Positions 18,141 through 28,800 of a DNA stretch of 64,000 bases are shown piece by piece. The notes below the pieces were generated by a model. It was not told the origin of the DNA and made no database searches. It worked only from the letters and a program-made list of their open reading frames with translations. Origin of the DNA: Edaphochlamys debaryana (Eukaryota > Chlorophyta > Chlorophyceae > Chlamydomonadales); assembly GCA_016858145.1 (NCBI GenBank), contig JAEHOE010000003.1, positions 2,418,001 to 2,482,000 of the forward strand, given 5' to 3'. The number at the start of each line of letters is the position of its first letter. Position 1 is the stretch's first letter. A program made the translations under genes and the position numbers.

Positions 18141-18684
18141 TGGGAAGACGGCGACGTCCAGCAGGCACGCCCTTGCTGACGTCCTCTGACACGTAGATCT
18201 GGGCCTATCGCCCCCTCGCACGCTCAGCTTACTGGCGGATCGACGGTCGATGGCAAATTCGGCAGGAGCGCACTCAACTCCTTACAGCAGCTACGCAGCT
18301 CTCCTAGCTACGTGCTCAGCAATAACGGCTTGGTCTGTCCACTACGTAAGCAACACCGGCAAGCAGTACCAGAGAGCTTGGGAACAGACGCCGATGGCGG
18401 CTGTCCCCGCGCCCATTACCCCGCTATCCCCGATCGTACGACACTCTGTCCACCGATGATTGCTCACCCTACCACATTACGCCACTAAGCCTCGACGCAG
18501 CTCCACCGGCTGCGGCGAGCAAGTCTGCTGACGAAATCCCCCGTGGTGCAATTGGGTTCGTGCGGCGCCTACCTGCGTCCGCCGACGCTTCGACTTCCCG
18601 CGCACTCTCCATGAATTTCCCGACACGGCCTCCCGGTACCCCTCCGGATACCTTCCAGGCACGGTGACACGCCAGTGCCTGACA
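18141..18684 (-). repeat. Split direct repeat A1 (544 bp, 5' copy)
   Basis: The 5' repeat of the element. In element orientation it starts TGTCAGG and ends CTTCCCA, directly followed by the primer-site candidate. It matches A2 but lacks the 51-bp B piece found after A2. Confidence 0.94.
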
Positions 18685-18688
18685 ATCG
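18685..18688. repeat. Target-site duplication ATCG, right copy
   Basis: ATCG directly follows the element terminus TGACA at 18684 and matches 7471-7474. Confidence 0.85.
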
Positions 18689-19757
18689 AACCAACTTTGC
18701 TGAACACGGCCTCCCTCCTCCTCCCCAGGACGAGAGCAGCGCTGGCAAGCTCATTATCGTCTTGCTATCTTGCTACAGCTCAGCGCTTGGCCGCTAGGGA
18801 TGAAGCGCCACAAGCACAAGCGGGGAGAACGGACGCTGGAAGCCCGGGGACGACGGGGAGTTACGAGGGTGTGGGCGTGGGCGGGTGAACACGGCAAGCC
18901 GCGCAAGCGAGCTCGTCAAACGATACCGTAACATGTGACCACTCAAGCAACAATCGCGGTGCGCGCGAGGGCGCGTTTCTGGGCGAGCGCGCTCGCCAGC
19001 TGTGCGGTTCCTGCACGGTTGCGGCGGCCGAGACCCCAGGCCAGAAACGCAGACGCGTCAGGTGTTTCGCGCCCTGCTCTTCTCGACCCGGCATTATCGC
19101 TGCGACAGCCCTAGTCGGGGGCCGCATGGTAGGAACTCTGGGTGAGAGGAAGGTGCGGCGGCCCGCGTGGGCTGGCGTGGCGAGTGCGTGCCCGCGATTG
19201 AAACCACTTGGCCGGCCAGGTTTCTCACAAGCGCGGCATTGCACGAGCGTAGAGCTAATATCGTAATGTATCGACGTGAAGCGTTGTGCGGGTTGTGGGA
19301 TGACCAGCTGAGCAGTCCCGTGCGTGCGCGTGCCCCCCTCACGCACTCCCAGGTCGGGCGGGGCGTCAAGGAAGCTGCATTGCGTCGGTCCCCAGACTTC
19401 ATATGGGCACAGCCCCCGTGCCCTGCTTATCTTCTTCACCACGTCTTAGCCAGACGGACTCTGGCGCAACAGCTGCTGCGCCCTCCCAATCGCGCAGCAC
19501 CAACCAACAGCTCGTCACTGCGAGCGCTCTGCAACGCGCCCAGAGCCGCCGCGACTCGGCTCTCGCCAGGCAAGGCTTCCAATGCGGTCGCTCTTGACTT
19601 CTGGGCAAGGCAACAGGGCTAAGCATCACAAAATGGCCGCGCCGCGTAACGACACACATCGATGTGCACTTCGATTTCGCGGCGTCCGGCTTGCGAGCCA
19701 AGTGCGGCGCCCAGTCCCTGATCCCATCTCTGACAGACGCGCTGCCATCACAGCAGG
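18689..19757. other. Region between the retrotransposon and RHP: repeat copy plus presumed RHP promoter
   Basis: 18689-19004 is the right flank of the insertion. 19005-19529 is the second 525-bp repeat. 19530-19757 lies directly upstream of the RHP start codon and should hold its core promoter and 5' UTR; no clear TATA box was seen. The last 33 bp (from 19725) are also part of the segment duplicated at 26429-26801. Confidence 0.6.
19005..19529 (+). repeat. 525-bp dispersed direct repeat, copy 2
   Basis: Near-identical partner of 5178-5702, in the same orientation. The homology starts CGGTTCCTGCACGG and ends CTGCGAGCGCT in both. It lies about 230 bp upstream of the RHP start codon, so it may contribute regulatory sequence to that gene. 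Confidence 0.93.
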
Positions 19758-20099
19758 ATGATGTCTTCAGGCATGAACCTGCCGCCGCCCAAGGTGCCGC
19801 CGAGCGGCATTTCGTCCCCAACTCGGCACTCTCTCGACTGGAGCCATGTCGGCCTTCCAGCCCGCGAGCCTCAGCTCAGGCGCATCTTCACGTGAGACCG
19901 GGGCGAGCTGCGGGGGTCTCATGGCGCTTAGTCGCTACCGGAGCACGCGCAACAACCTGGGAGCGCAGCGGCGTGATCACGCAAGCGCTTTACGCCGCCC
20001 TTCCGGGACCCCCGCGTGACCCCGTGCCGCGTCCCCCTCCTTCCCCCTCAGCCCCTCTGTGGCCGGCACGTCCATCATCATCCTGGGTGAGCGCGGAGA
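19725..20099 (+). repeat. Source copy of the RHP 5' segment duplicated at 26.4 kb
   Basis: These 375 bp (33 bp of 5' flank, exon 1, intron 1, exon 2 and the first 13 bp of intron 2 of RHP) recur in the same orientation at 26429-26801 with few differences. Homology starts CATCTCTGACAG and ends GAGCGCGGAGA in both copies. Confidence 0.95.
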
Positions 20100-23000
20100 C
20101 CCCCAAGGATGCGTGCTCCACATTGCCCTTCCCCCCTGCTTCGCGCACCCGTCCCTGGCACGCCGCCCCTTCACCGCCCCAACCCTTCCGCCTGCCCTCG
20201 CTCGCCCCCCCCTCTTCGTGCAGGCCTCTTCTTCGGCCTCGTGCGGTACTGCGAGATGTCCGAGAACGCCCAGGACCAGGTTGACCGGTACTACCAGTTC
20301 TTCACTGACGTGCAGATCATGGTACGGCACCCGCACAAAGCACCTTCTGCCTCGCTGCGGCCCCCGATCCCCCCTCCCGCCCAACGCGCGGCACGAAAGC
20401 CCCACCCTGCCTGCGCATCCTGGCCGGAGATCCCAGCCTACAAGCCTGAGATCTGAGATCTCCCCCTGCTCCCGGCTCGCTCCCCCACGCAGATCTTCGT
20501 CGGTTTCGGCTTCCTCATGACCTTCATGCGCCGCTACAGCTACGGCGCCGTCGCGCTCAACTACTTTGCCTCGGCCCTGATGATGCTGGAGGCCATCCTG
20601 TGCATCGGCGCCTGCCAGCAGGTAGCGGTGCCTCGAAGGGGGAGAAAGGGGTGGCCGATGGGGTTGGCGCCTGCCAACAGGTAGCGGTGCTGGGCGGGGC
20701 CCGCAGTCCTGACATGCCGGGGTGGCCTCGACGGGGGAGAAAGAGAGTACCGATGGGGTTGGCGCCTTCGAGCAGGGAGCGGGGGCCGTATGTGTCGTCA
20801 TGGTCCCATGGCCCTGGCTTGCGGGGGTGTCGGCGGGGGGGAGACGGGGTGAGTGGAAGGAGAAGGTGGGCCAGGGGGGAGATGGGGGTGTTGGCAGCGG
20901 GAGGGAGGCGGGACACGTGGGCACTCCTAAGGGGAGCGAGTTGCCAACCGCCCTGCCCCCGCCCGCTCGCCCTTGCCAGGTGTTCTGGAACGACAAGGCC
21001 ACCAAGATCCAGATCGACATCGAGCTGCTCATCGACTGCTCCTTCTGCGCCGGCTCGGGCATGATTGCCTTCGGCGCCATCATCGGCAAGAGCACGCCCA
21101 CGGAGCTCATGTGGCTGCTCTTCTGGCAGGTGCGTGCGCGCCCATGATTACTACCCACACCCTCGGCTTGCTCGCATCCCCATACACACGAGCCTGCGGC
21201 ATCAAGTCGGTCCGTGTGGTCCTCCCTTCCGATCGGGCCTGCGCTAGCGCTCTGCGCCGCTTGCATAGCTCCCTCAGAACACCTCCCGCAACCCCGGCCC
21301 CCCCCCCGCCCCGTCACCCCCCCCCCCCCCCCAGGTGCCCCTCTACGCCCTCAACCAGCACCTGGTCATCTACACCTTCAAGGCCCTGGACATGGGCGGC
21401 ACCATCGTCATCCACCTCTTCGGCGCCTACTACGGACTGGCCGCCTCCTACATGCTCTCGCGCAAGTGAGCACCTACCGTAACCCGACCATACTCGAATA
21501 GCAACCCCCCTACTCTCCCCTATGGACCGCGTGATGTGATGGCCCGGCAACACCTAACTAGCTAGCGCTGCCGTGATCCTCTCCTGGACACCAGCCCCAA
21601 ACACTGCTTGCCGCCCTCACCCGGTCTCCCCCACTCATTCCCCCCCGCCCCCAGGCAGCCCATGCACGGCGTCGACAACCCCAAGAACACGGGCGCCTAC
21701 CTGAACGACATCTTCTCCATGATCGGAACCATCTTCCTCTTCATCTACTGTGAGCAACCTAAGCACTCCCAAGCTGTCTATGCCCAAGCTTACATTGTGG
21801 GGGTGACATGTATGCCCCCGGTCGTCGGGCTCTGTCCGGCCAGGCCCGGGGTCTAGGGATGAGGCCTGGCTCGCCGGCCGCGCTCCCCGTGCTGAACACG
21901 CCTTGGGTTCCGCCCTCCATACATCCATGCCACCCCAGGGCCTAGCTTCAACGGCGCCCTCGCCTCTGTCGGCCCCGAGCACGAGGAGGAGGCCTCGGCC
22001 GCCTTCGTGAGTGGCGGTGGGGGGAGGAGCTCGGGAGGTCGAGGGAGCTCCCACAGGCCCTTGACTGCGGGCCCCGCGAGGAGCCGAGAGCCCAAGTGGT
22101 TGCAAGCGGGTTGACTTGACATCAACAACCTCGATCGTCTTCCCAGCGTCCCGCCCTGACCACCACCCTCTTCTCCCTCCCCCCGCCCCACACTCTTCCT
22201 TCACTCCCCTCACAGAAGTCGGCCCAGTTCCTGTCGATCGTCAACACCCTGCTCTCGCTCCTGGGCGCTGTGCTGTCGGTGTTCGCCACCTCGGCGCTGG
22301 TGGGCGGGCGGCTCAACATGGTGCACATTCAGAACTCGACGCTCGCGGGCGGAGTGGCCATGGGCGCGGCCTGCACCCTGCGCATGGTGAGGGGGGCGGT
22401 AGGGCGGGCGGGCTGAGGTGGAAGGGGTCAGGGAGAGGCGACACTGGGCCGGAAGGCGTGCCGAGGCAGTGGGGACCGGGAACGAGTCGCCTGTTGGGGG
22501 ACCTGCGCGGTGGAAGGAGATGAGTAAGGAGGATTTGGCACAGGGTGAGCTGTGGAACTAAGACTGAAACCGCCTAACGCGCTACCCGCCTCCCTTCCTC
22601 CCACCCGCTCGCCGCCCGCAGACCCCCGGCGGCGCGCTGGCCGTGGGCCTGGGCGCCGGCTTCATCTCCACCCTGGGCTTCGAGTACCTGACCCCCTTCC
22701 TGGACCGCACCATCGGCCTGGGCGACACCTGCGGTAAGCACGGACTGTGACTGGTAGCTCAGGAGGAGCTGAGTGCAGAAGGGAGGCATCTGGGGCCTTG
22801 AAGCCAACAGCCTTTGCCGCGCCCCCGCTCATCAAGCTTCCATTTCCCTACCGTGCTAAACGAACGTGTCCCCTTCGTAAACCGCAGGCGTGCACAACCT
22901 GCACGGCATCCCCGCCATCATCGGCACGCTGGTGGCGGGGCTGGCGGCGCTGGGGCAGCACAGCGACTACCTGCTGCACTCGACCGGCGCGCAGCAGCTG

Positions 23001-23956
23001 GGCTACCAGGTGCTGGCCGGCGTGGTGACCATGGCCATCGCCATCAGCGGCGGCCTGCTGGGCGGCTGGGTGGTGTCCATTGTCAACCTGGGCAAGAACG
23101 ACCCGCTTATGGTCCCCGAGGTGCGTGCGGGCCTGGCAGGGGGTGGGGTGGGGTACTGCAGGGCGGGGGCGCAGTCGCAGCGGGAGGCGCTTGTCAAAAC
23201 CGGGCCTGCGGCTGGGGGCTGCTGTGGGGAGATGAACTGCCGGTGGTCCAGTACGGTGGATATGAGCTTCCGCTCCGGCTGTGGTGTGTGACTGTGCGAA
23301 CTCTCCTGCTTGCTTAATTGTACTGCTCCGTGTACCCGGCTGGCCGCAGCTCTTCGACGACGGCTCCTGGTGGCACGGTCAGCGCGTGGAGGCCCTCCCC
23401 GTGTCCGCCTCCGTGCACCTCAACAGCGTCGCCAACGGCTCCGTCGCCGGCCGCTCCCACCAGCGTGAGTCACGCCCCACACTCGACCCCCTTCTTCGTG
23501 CCTCGACGCTCGCTATGCCCCTGCCTCCCCCTCGCCCCGCTGCCTCCCCGCTCCCCGCCCTCGCGTGGTAGCCCCCGCCCCAGCCCCGCGCCCGTCCGCC
23601 CTTCCCCATCGAACCCCTCCTTCCCTCCCTTCCCCCCCGCAGACCACAACGCCTCCACCTCGACCTCGCACGCCCTGCGCCGCCCCGACGGCGCCGTTTC
23701 CATCGCCATCTCAGGCGTGCCTGCGGGCCACCCCTCGCTCGGCATGGACGTGTCCGGTACGGGCAGGAGCGGTGCCGTACCGCCCATGGGCATGCCCATG
23801 CACCACCACGCCTCGGCGCCCGCCACCGGCCACGTCACCCCCGGCGGCCCCGGCGGCCAGGTCCACGGCGGCAACGACCAGCCGCTGTTCGTGCGCGGCG
23901 AGGACGCCGAGCCCACGCCCGTGCAGCCCCACGTGCGCCACGTGCACCAGGCGTAG
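19758..23956 (+). CDS. RHP: Rh-type (Rhesus) CO2/ammonia channel
   Basis: Thirteen exons: 19758-19891, 20052-20086, 20224-20321, 20493-20621, 20980-21129, 21335-21465, 21655-21749, 21939-22006, 22216-22386, 22622-22733, 22888-23120, 23350-23464, 23643-23956, giving about 594 residues. All junctions keep phase with GT-AG introns. Rh signatures are clear: [36 protein letters not shown] (first pore His), [48 protein letters not shown], and [16 protein letters not shown] (second pore His). Rh proteins are about 11-12-helix membrane channels for NH3/CO2; in Chlamydomonas RHP1 is tied to growth at high CO2. The tail after the last helix (about 140 residues) is long, His/Gly/Pro-rich and probably cytosolic. 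ATG 19758 or 19761 could both serve. Whether it is the RHP1 or RHP2 ortholog cannot be told here. Confidence 0.94.
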
Positions 23957-25230
23957 GGGCTCACGTAAGGCTTGCGGTACGTAAGGCTGGGTTTCTTGGT
24001 GGTGGAGCGGCCCCTGCCGCCTTGTGTGCAGCGTCTGGCGACGACGGGTGGTTGGAACGAAGCGGCTACTTGTGGAACTGTCAGGACGCGAGGAGTGGGA
24101 ATAAGGAGGCGTGGGCCGGGGGGCTTGCTGCCCCCCGCCATGGCAGGCGGCGCGTGGAGCAGGAGGCTGCGAGCTTGTAGGATCAGCGTTTGAATGGAAG
24201 ACCCTACCTCTTGGAAGGGGTAGAACGGAGGGAAGCTTTCGGAAGAGGTTGGTTAGGTTGTTCGAGCAGGGGGCCCGAGACGGGCTGGAGGAGGCTGTAC
24301 AGGAGGGGAGGGATACGGGGATATGGCTGGACAGAAAGTGCCGGCACAGTCGAGGCGCTTTCACAATGGGGCTATACTAACTAGCACTGCCGAACTTGGG
24401 GGATTCCAGCTGTGTCGATGTGTTGGCCGACGGGCAAGAGCGTTACACGAGCTAACGCGCAACAGCATAACGGATTGCGGACCGGACCTATCGGGGCCCC
24501 AAAGGGGCGGGGTGTGGGCACGTGTGCGCCCTAGCACCACCCGATCTTCTCGCTTGAGTCTCTACCCGGCATAACGTTCCCAACCGGGTATCTTGCGTAC
24601 TGTTTAGCGTGCTGCTTGGCTGAAGGGCTTGGGGGTGCTTAGCCTTGCCCCAAGAGTGCCCCTGGTGCTGTGTGTCCCTTGCGTTGATTCGGGGTGTGCT
24701 GTGGTATTGTTGAGATAGACCTAGCTCACAGGTGCTCCCTCGGAGTTGCGAGTACTAGCGGTTGTGTATGCAGACAGGGCGGCGGGGGCGGTGCTGCCGT
24801 ACATGGGGCCCGCCCCTGTGCTGTGTGCTGTAGCGCCGCCTCGCCAGATCAGTGTGGGGAAACGGAGCTAGAGTTCGGACGCGCAATCGCGGGGATGGGC
24901 AAGGCAGGAGGTCTGAGGTTTCATAGCTATCAATGAAGCCACAGGGTGGCGGCGCCGGCGAGAGGCTGCCTCTGGCCGGCGTTCACCTAGGGGGTGGCTT
25001 GCATGAGCGCCTTGCTACGCCCAGCGCTTTCCGCTGGGCCTCGTGATGCATGGAGTGACGGTGGCCATTCAGACAGGCGGAGCCGGTGGGGTGTGATGCG
25101 GGTCTGTGTGGTGGCAGCTTGGTCGGCCGTACAGATCCCTGCTAGCTTCCACGGCTGTGCGCCGCCGGAGTGTGCACGCATATGCAGTACGGACGCTTTG
25201 GATCCCGCCAGGCGTGGGCGCTTGTGTAAG
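23957..25230 (+). other. RHP 3' UTR and convergent gene end
   Basis: About 1.3 kb without coding potential follows the RHP stop codon. The first good green-algal poly(A) signal TGTAA on the plus strand is at 25225-25229. On the minus strand TGTAA occurs at 25248-25244, suiting the ankyrin gene that ends from the other side. The two transcripts therefore appear to converge within about 20 bp. Confidence 0.6.
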
Positions 25231-25844
25231 AACTGCATCTTAGTTACACCTCATCAGGCCCGCGCTCCACACACCAGTACTAGGCAGGGGCAGGTTTGCG
25301 ACTAAGCATGCCTTCTGCCCGCCCCGTATCGGTATGCAGCGCCGTGGGCCGCACCCTGGGCCCGGAGCTGTGCGTGCCCTCAATCCCCTCATCACTCGGA
25401 TCGCAAGTTCACCCCTGTGCCGCCCCACCTACCATGCAGGTGGGCCGGACCCTGCTAGCTGCAGGTTGCATTGGCCCCACCGTGCGCACAGCACACAGCA
25501 CCCCGGCACCCCGCCGCGCACTACAGAACCCCACATCAGAACCCCTGCCCCATCCGCTGCGCACCACAGATCAGCGCCACAGGTCACACGCGCCAGCTTG
25601 CAAGCACCGCCCCTCGCCTCGCCCGCCAACAAAAGTCTGCCGCGTGCGCTGACAGACTCTGCGCTGTCCATCCGTACCGCAGCACCGTACCCACACCCCA
25701 TACATGCTGTACTCGCTGTACTCGTAGATTCTGTACCGCAGCACCGTACCCATGTGGGTACACACCATACATGCTCTACTCGCTGCCATGTCTCGTCGTC
25801 ACGGCCATCCGCCTGCCCCCCAGCCTTACTCGGCCTCCGATCCC

Positions 25845-28800
25845 TCACTGGGACTCAAGGGCGCCGCTGATACCCTCTCGCTGCCCCCGTATCCACGCCG
25901 CCACCTCGGCCCGGCTGCTCGGCCAGCCGCCCTCCGCCGCCGCCGCCAGCCGCGCCCAGTCCAGCGTGCACCCCGCCGCCAGCCACTGCAGCGCGCGCAG
26001 CGGCTCCCGTGCGTACGTCACGAACTCGTCGTACACGTAACTGCATCATGCCATGCGTACGACAGGTAAGATACCGGTACTAACGCTGTGTACGACTCAC
26101 ACGGGGTTATTATAGACAACGGAGCGTTGTGCCGCACGGGGTACTCACACGGGGTGCGCGAACGCATGCAGTGCCGCGAATGTGTCAAGGCCCCACCGGG
26201 CCGGATCCATCAGCAGAATCCACAGTCGCATTCCTAGCTCCTGTCGCCCGGGCGATTAAGTATGGCCGCAGCGCACCTGCACAGGTCTCCATCGCTGGGA
26301 CCCAGGCTCACGCCCAGCTCGCGCAGCACGCTGAGCATGCTCCAGGACTTGGCCTTGAGGGCCGGGATGTACGGCGCACCGCCTGCCTGCGTGGGAGGCA
26401 ATTGGGGAGGCAGCATGGGGGCGGACTTCATCTCTGACAGACGCGCTGCCATCACAACAGGATGATGTCTTCAGGCAAGAACCTGCCGCCGCCCAAGGTG
26501 CCGCCGAGCGGCATTTCGTCCCCAACTCGGCACTCTCTCGACTGGAGCCATGTCGGCCTTCCAGCCTGCGAGCCTCAGCTCAGGCGCATCTTCACGTGAG
26601 ACCAGGGCGAGCTCGGGGTCTCATGGGGCTTAGTCGTCACCGGCGCACGCGCAACAACCTGGGTGCGCGGCGGCGTGATCACGCAAGCGCTTTACGCCGC
26701 CCTTCCGGGACCCCCGCGTGACCCCGTGCCGCGTTCCCCCCCTTCCCCCTCAGCCCCTCGGTGGCCGGCACGTCCATCATCATCCTGGGTGAGCGCGGAG
26801 AGGCTCACGGCACCGCCCTGTAAACCCTCCCCCGCGCAGCGTGACTGCTACGATACACACACCGGCGCAGTACAAGGGTATGCGGCCAGCGCCTCTAGGT
26901 CCCTGCCGTTACCGAACTCCCACCCCCGCTATAATGGGCCTCAGTCAGAGCCTGTCGCTGTCTGCGCATCACCTCCGCCTGTAATGACCCCCCTGTCGAG
27001 CTACCGTACCCACCGGCTTGGGGCAGCCCAGCTCCGCCAGCAGCTCCACAGCGCCCTCGCACCCCGACTCCACGGCCGCCGCCCACGCACGCTCGCTTGA
27101 CGCGCACCCCTGTGCCGCCAGCCACCGCAGCACCGTGACGCTCCCCGAGGACGCGGCCGCAGTGAACAGCTGCGCGCTCAGCAGCACGTCCATACCTGCA
27201 TGGTCAGTTAGTTAGTTGGCGGGAAACACTTCAGTCTAGTTCCTAGGTATTGGACCACAACTTGGTGGGGTTCAGCTGCGACTCCCATATACACTGGACC
27301 CAGTGGAGTGAGCGGTACCGCTCATGCAACCGCCGTCCTACCCGGGGAGCAGGAGGGGCTGGAGGCGAAGGCGTCGCACGCCCACTGCAGCACCTCCAGG
27401 CTGCCCCCACGCGCGGCGCAGGCGGCGAGGGCGCGGGGGTCGAGTCGGCCGCCGGCGGGGTGGCCCTGCAGCGCCCGCAGCACGCCCCCGTGCCCCGCCT
27501 CCGCCACCAGCCGGGCCGTCTCGGTGAAGTAGAGGGGCCCTGTCCACCATCGTGATGGGTCAACGGGTATGCAGAGGATAGTTTACGGGGCTAGATATCC
27601 TGAACAGCTGGCTGGATTACGGCCCCTCCTTGTTCATCAGCATGGCCCCGCCATGTCCCCCTAGCTAGGCGTGAGTGCTCGGCTGCGAGCCAACGGCAGG
27701 ACCAAGCGGCAGCCGCGCCAGGAGACGCCGGTTCGCAGGCCGAAACCCCCTGTAGCCCCCGCCAATACCGATACGGTACTCCCCAGGCGCTTCGAGGCCC
27801 CACACAGGCGCTGCACCGTGTGACGCACGCGCACACGCACCCGGCTCGACGCCCTCCGCCAGCAGCCACTCCACAGCGCGGCCGCTGCCCCGGCTTACGG
27901 CGGGGCCGAGCACCCAGTCGTCCCGCGTGTCCAGCGTCATGCCCCGGGCCTGCAGCCACGCAAACCGCTCCACCGCGGCAGCTTCCGGCAGCTCTCCCAC
28001 CACGCCGTATGCGAAGCTGTCGAGCCGCGCGCCGTGGGCCGCCAGCCACGTCACCTTGTCGGCCCAGTCGGGCGTGGGGCTGCGCAGCGCCGCCTCCAGG
28101 CCCGCCTGCAGGGCATTGGCGCTCCAGCGGTCCGGCGGCCCGCGGCACCGCACGTACGGCAGCGTACGGCAGAGGTGCTGTACGGCGGGCAGGTCGCAGC
28201 CCTCGAGCGCGGCCACGCACAGGCGGCGCCACCAGGCCCGGTCGCGCTGCCGTCCAGCCGCCTCCGCCCCCGCCTCCTCCTCTTCTCCCTCCCCTTCGTC
28301 GGTGCTAGAGTCAGGTTCCGCCACCCCCTCCTCAGGACCCCCTCCCAACGACCGCGCCCTGCGCAGCACCCTTCCAGATCCCATGGACGCCTCCGCCGCC
28401 GCCACCTGCCGTACCGCCGCCTCCATGAGGCCCACGTGGCCCCCACGTGCCGCCCCCTCGGCGATGATGCGGGGCACTCGGTCGGGTGGGGCCCGGGCCT
28501 CGCCCTTGACCCACACCGCCCCCCCCGCAGTGGGGCACCGCTCCAGGCACCAGCTGCAGGCCGCCGGCTGCCCGCACCTGGCGGCGTGGCGCAGGGCGGC
28601 GCCCCAGTCTGGCTCAAGCGGGGCCGCCGGCGGGGCGGCGGCGCTGACTTCGGGGGCGCTGCTCGCACCGCCCGTTGGGGCCGGCGCCGGGGCGTCCTGG
28701 CCGAGGCCGGTGAGCCAGCGGCAGCTGTCGAGCGCGCCGGCGCCAATGGCGGACATGAGGGCTGGGCCGGAGGGGGAGAGGCCGGTGGAGGCGAGGGCCA

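Larger units (their letters stand above)
7475..18684 (-). mobile_element. Complete Ty3/gypsy-type retrotransposon with split direct repeats and a captured methyltransferase-like domain
   Basis: An 11,210-bp element on the minus strand. It begins TGTCAGG (18684) and ends GTGACA (7475), and is flanked by the 4-bp duplication ATCG at 7471-7474 and 18685-18688. In element orientation the order is: A1 (18684-18141), 14-nt primer-site candidate, hairpin-rich leader, gag-protease, pol (RT, RNase H, cytosine-methyltransferase-like domain, DDE integrase, PHD finger), G-rich polypurine tract, B1 (8122-8072), gc, A2 (8069-7526), B2 (7525-7475). The A copies differ, as far as I can see, only at the last base and the B copies are identical, so the insertion is young. 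Coding is broken by a G-run frame change near 14208-14217 and a TAG at 13178-13180. The integrase and TSD fit Ty3/gypsy, whereas the A1-B1A2B2 layout is that of PAT/TOC1-like elements. Confidence 0.93.

Noticed and set aside
19005..19442. 193-residue minus-strand frame in the 525-bp repeat (also 5160-5615)
   Set aside because: It is duplicated only because the repeat is; the plus strand is equally open and neither protein resembles a known family.
21300..21334. C-run as a sequencing gap or artefact
   Set aside because: It lies directly before the CAG acceptor of RHP exon 6 and acts as its pyrimidine tract; exon phases on both sides agree.
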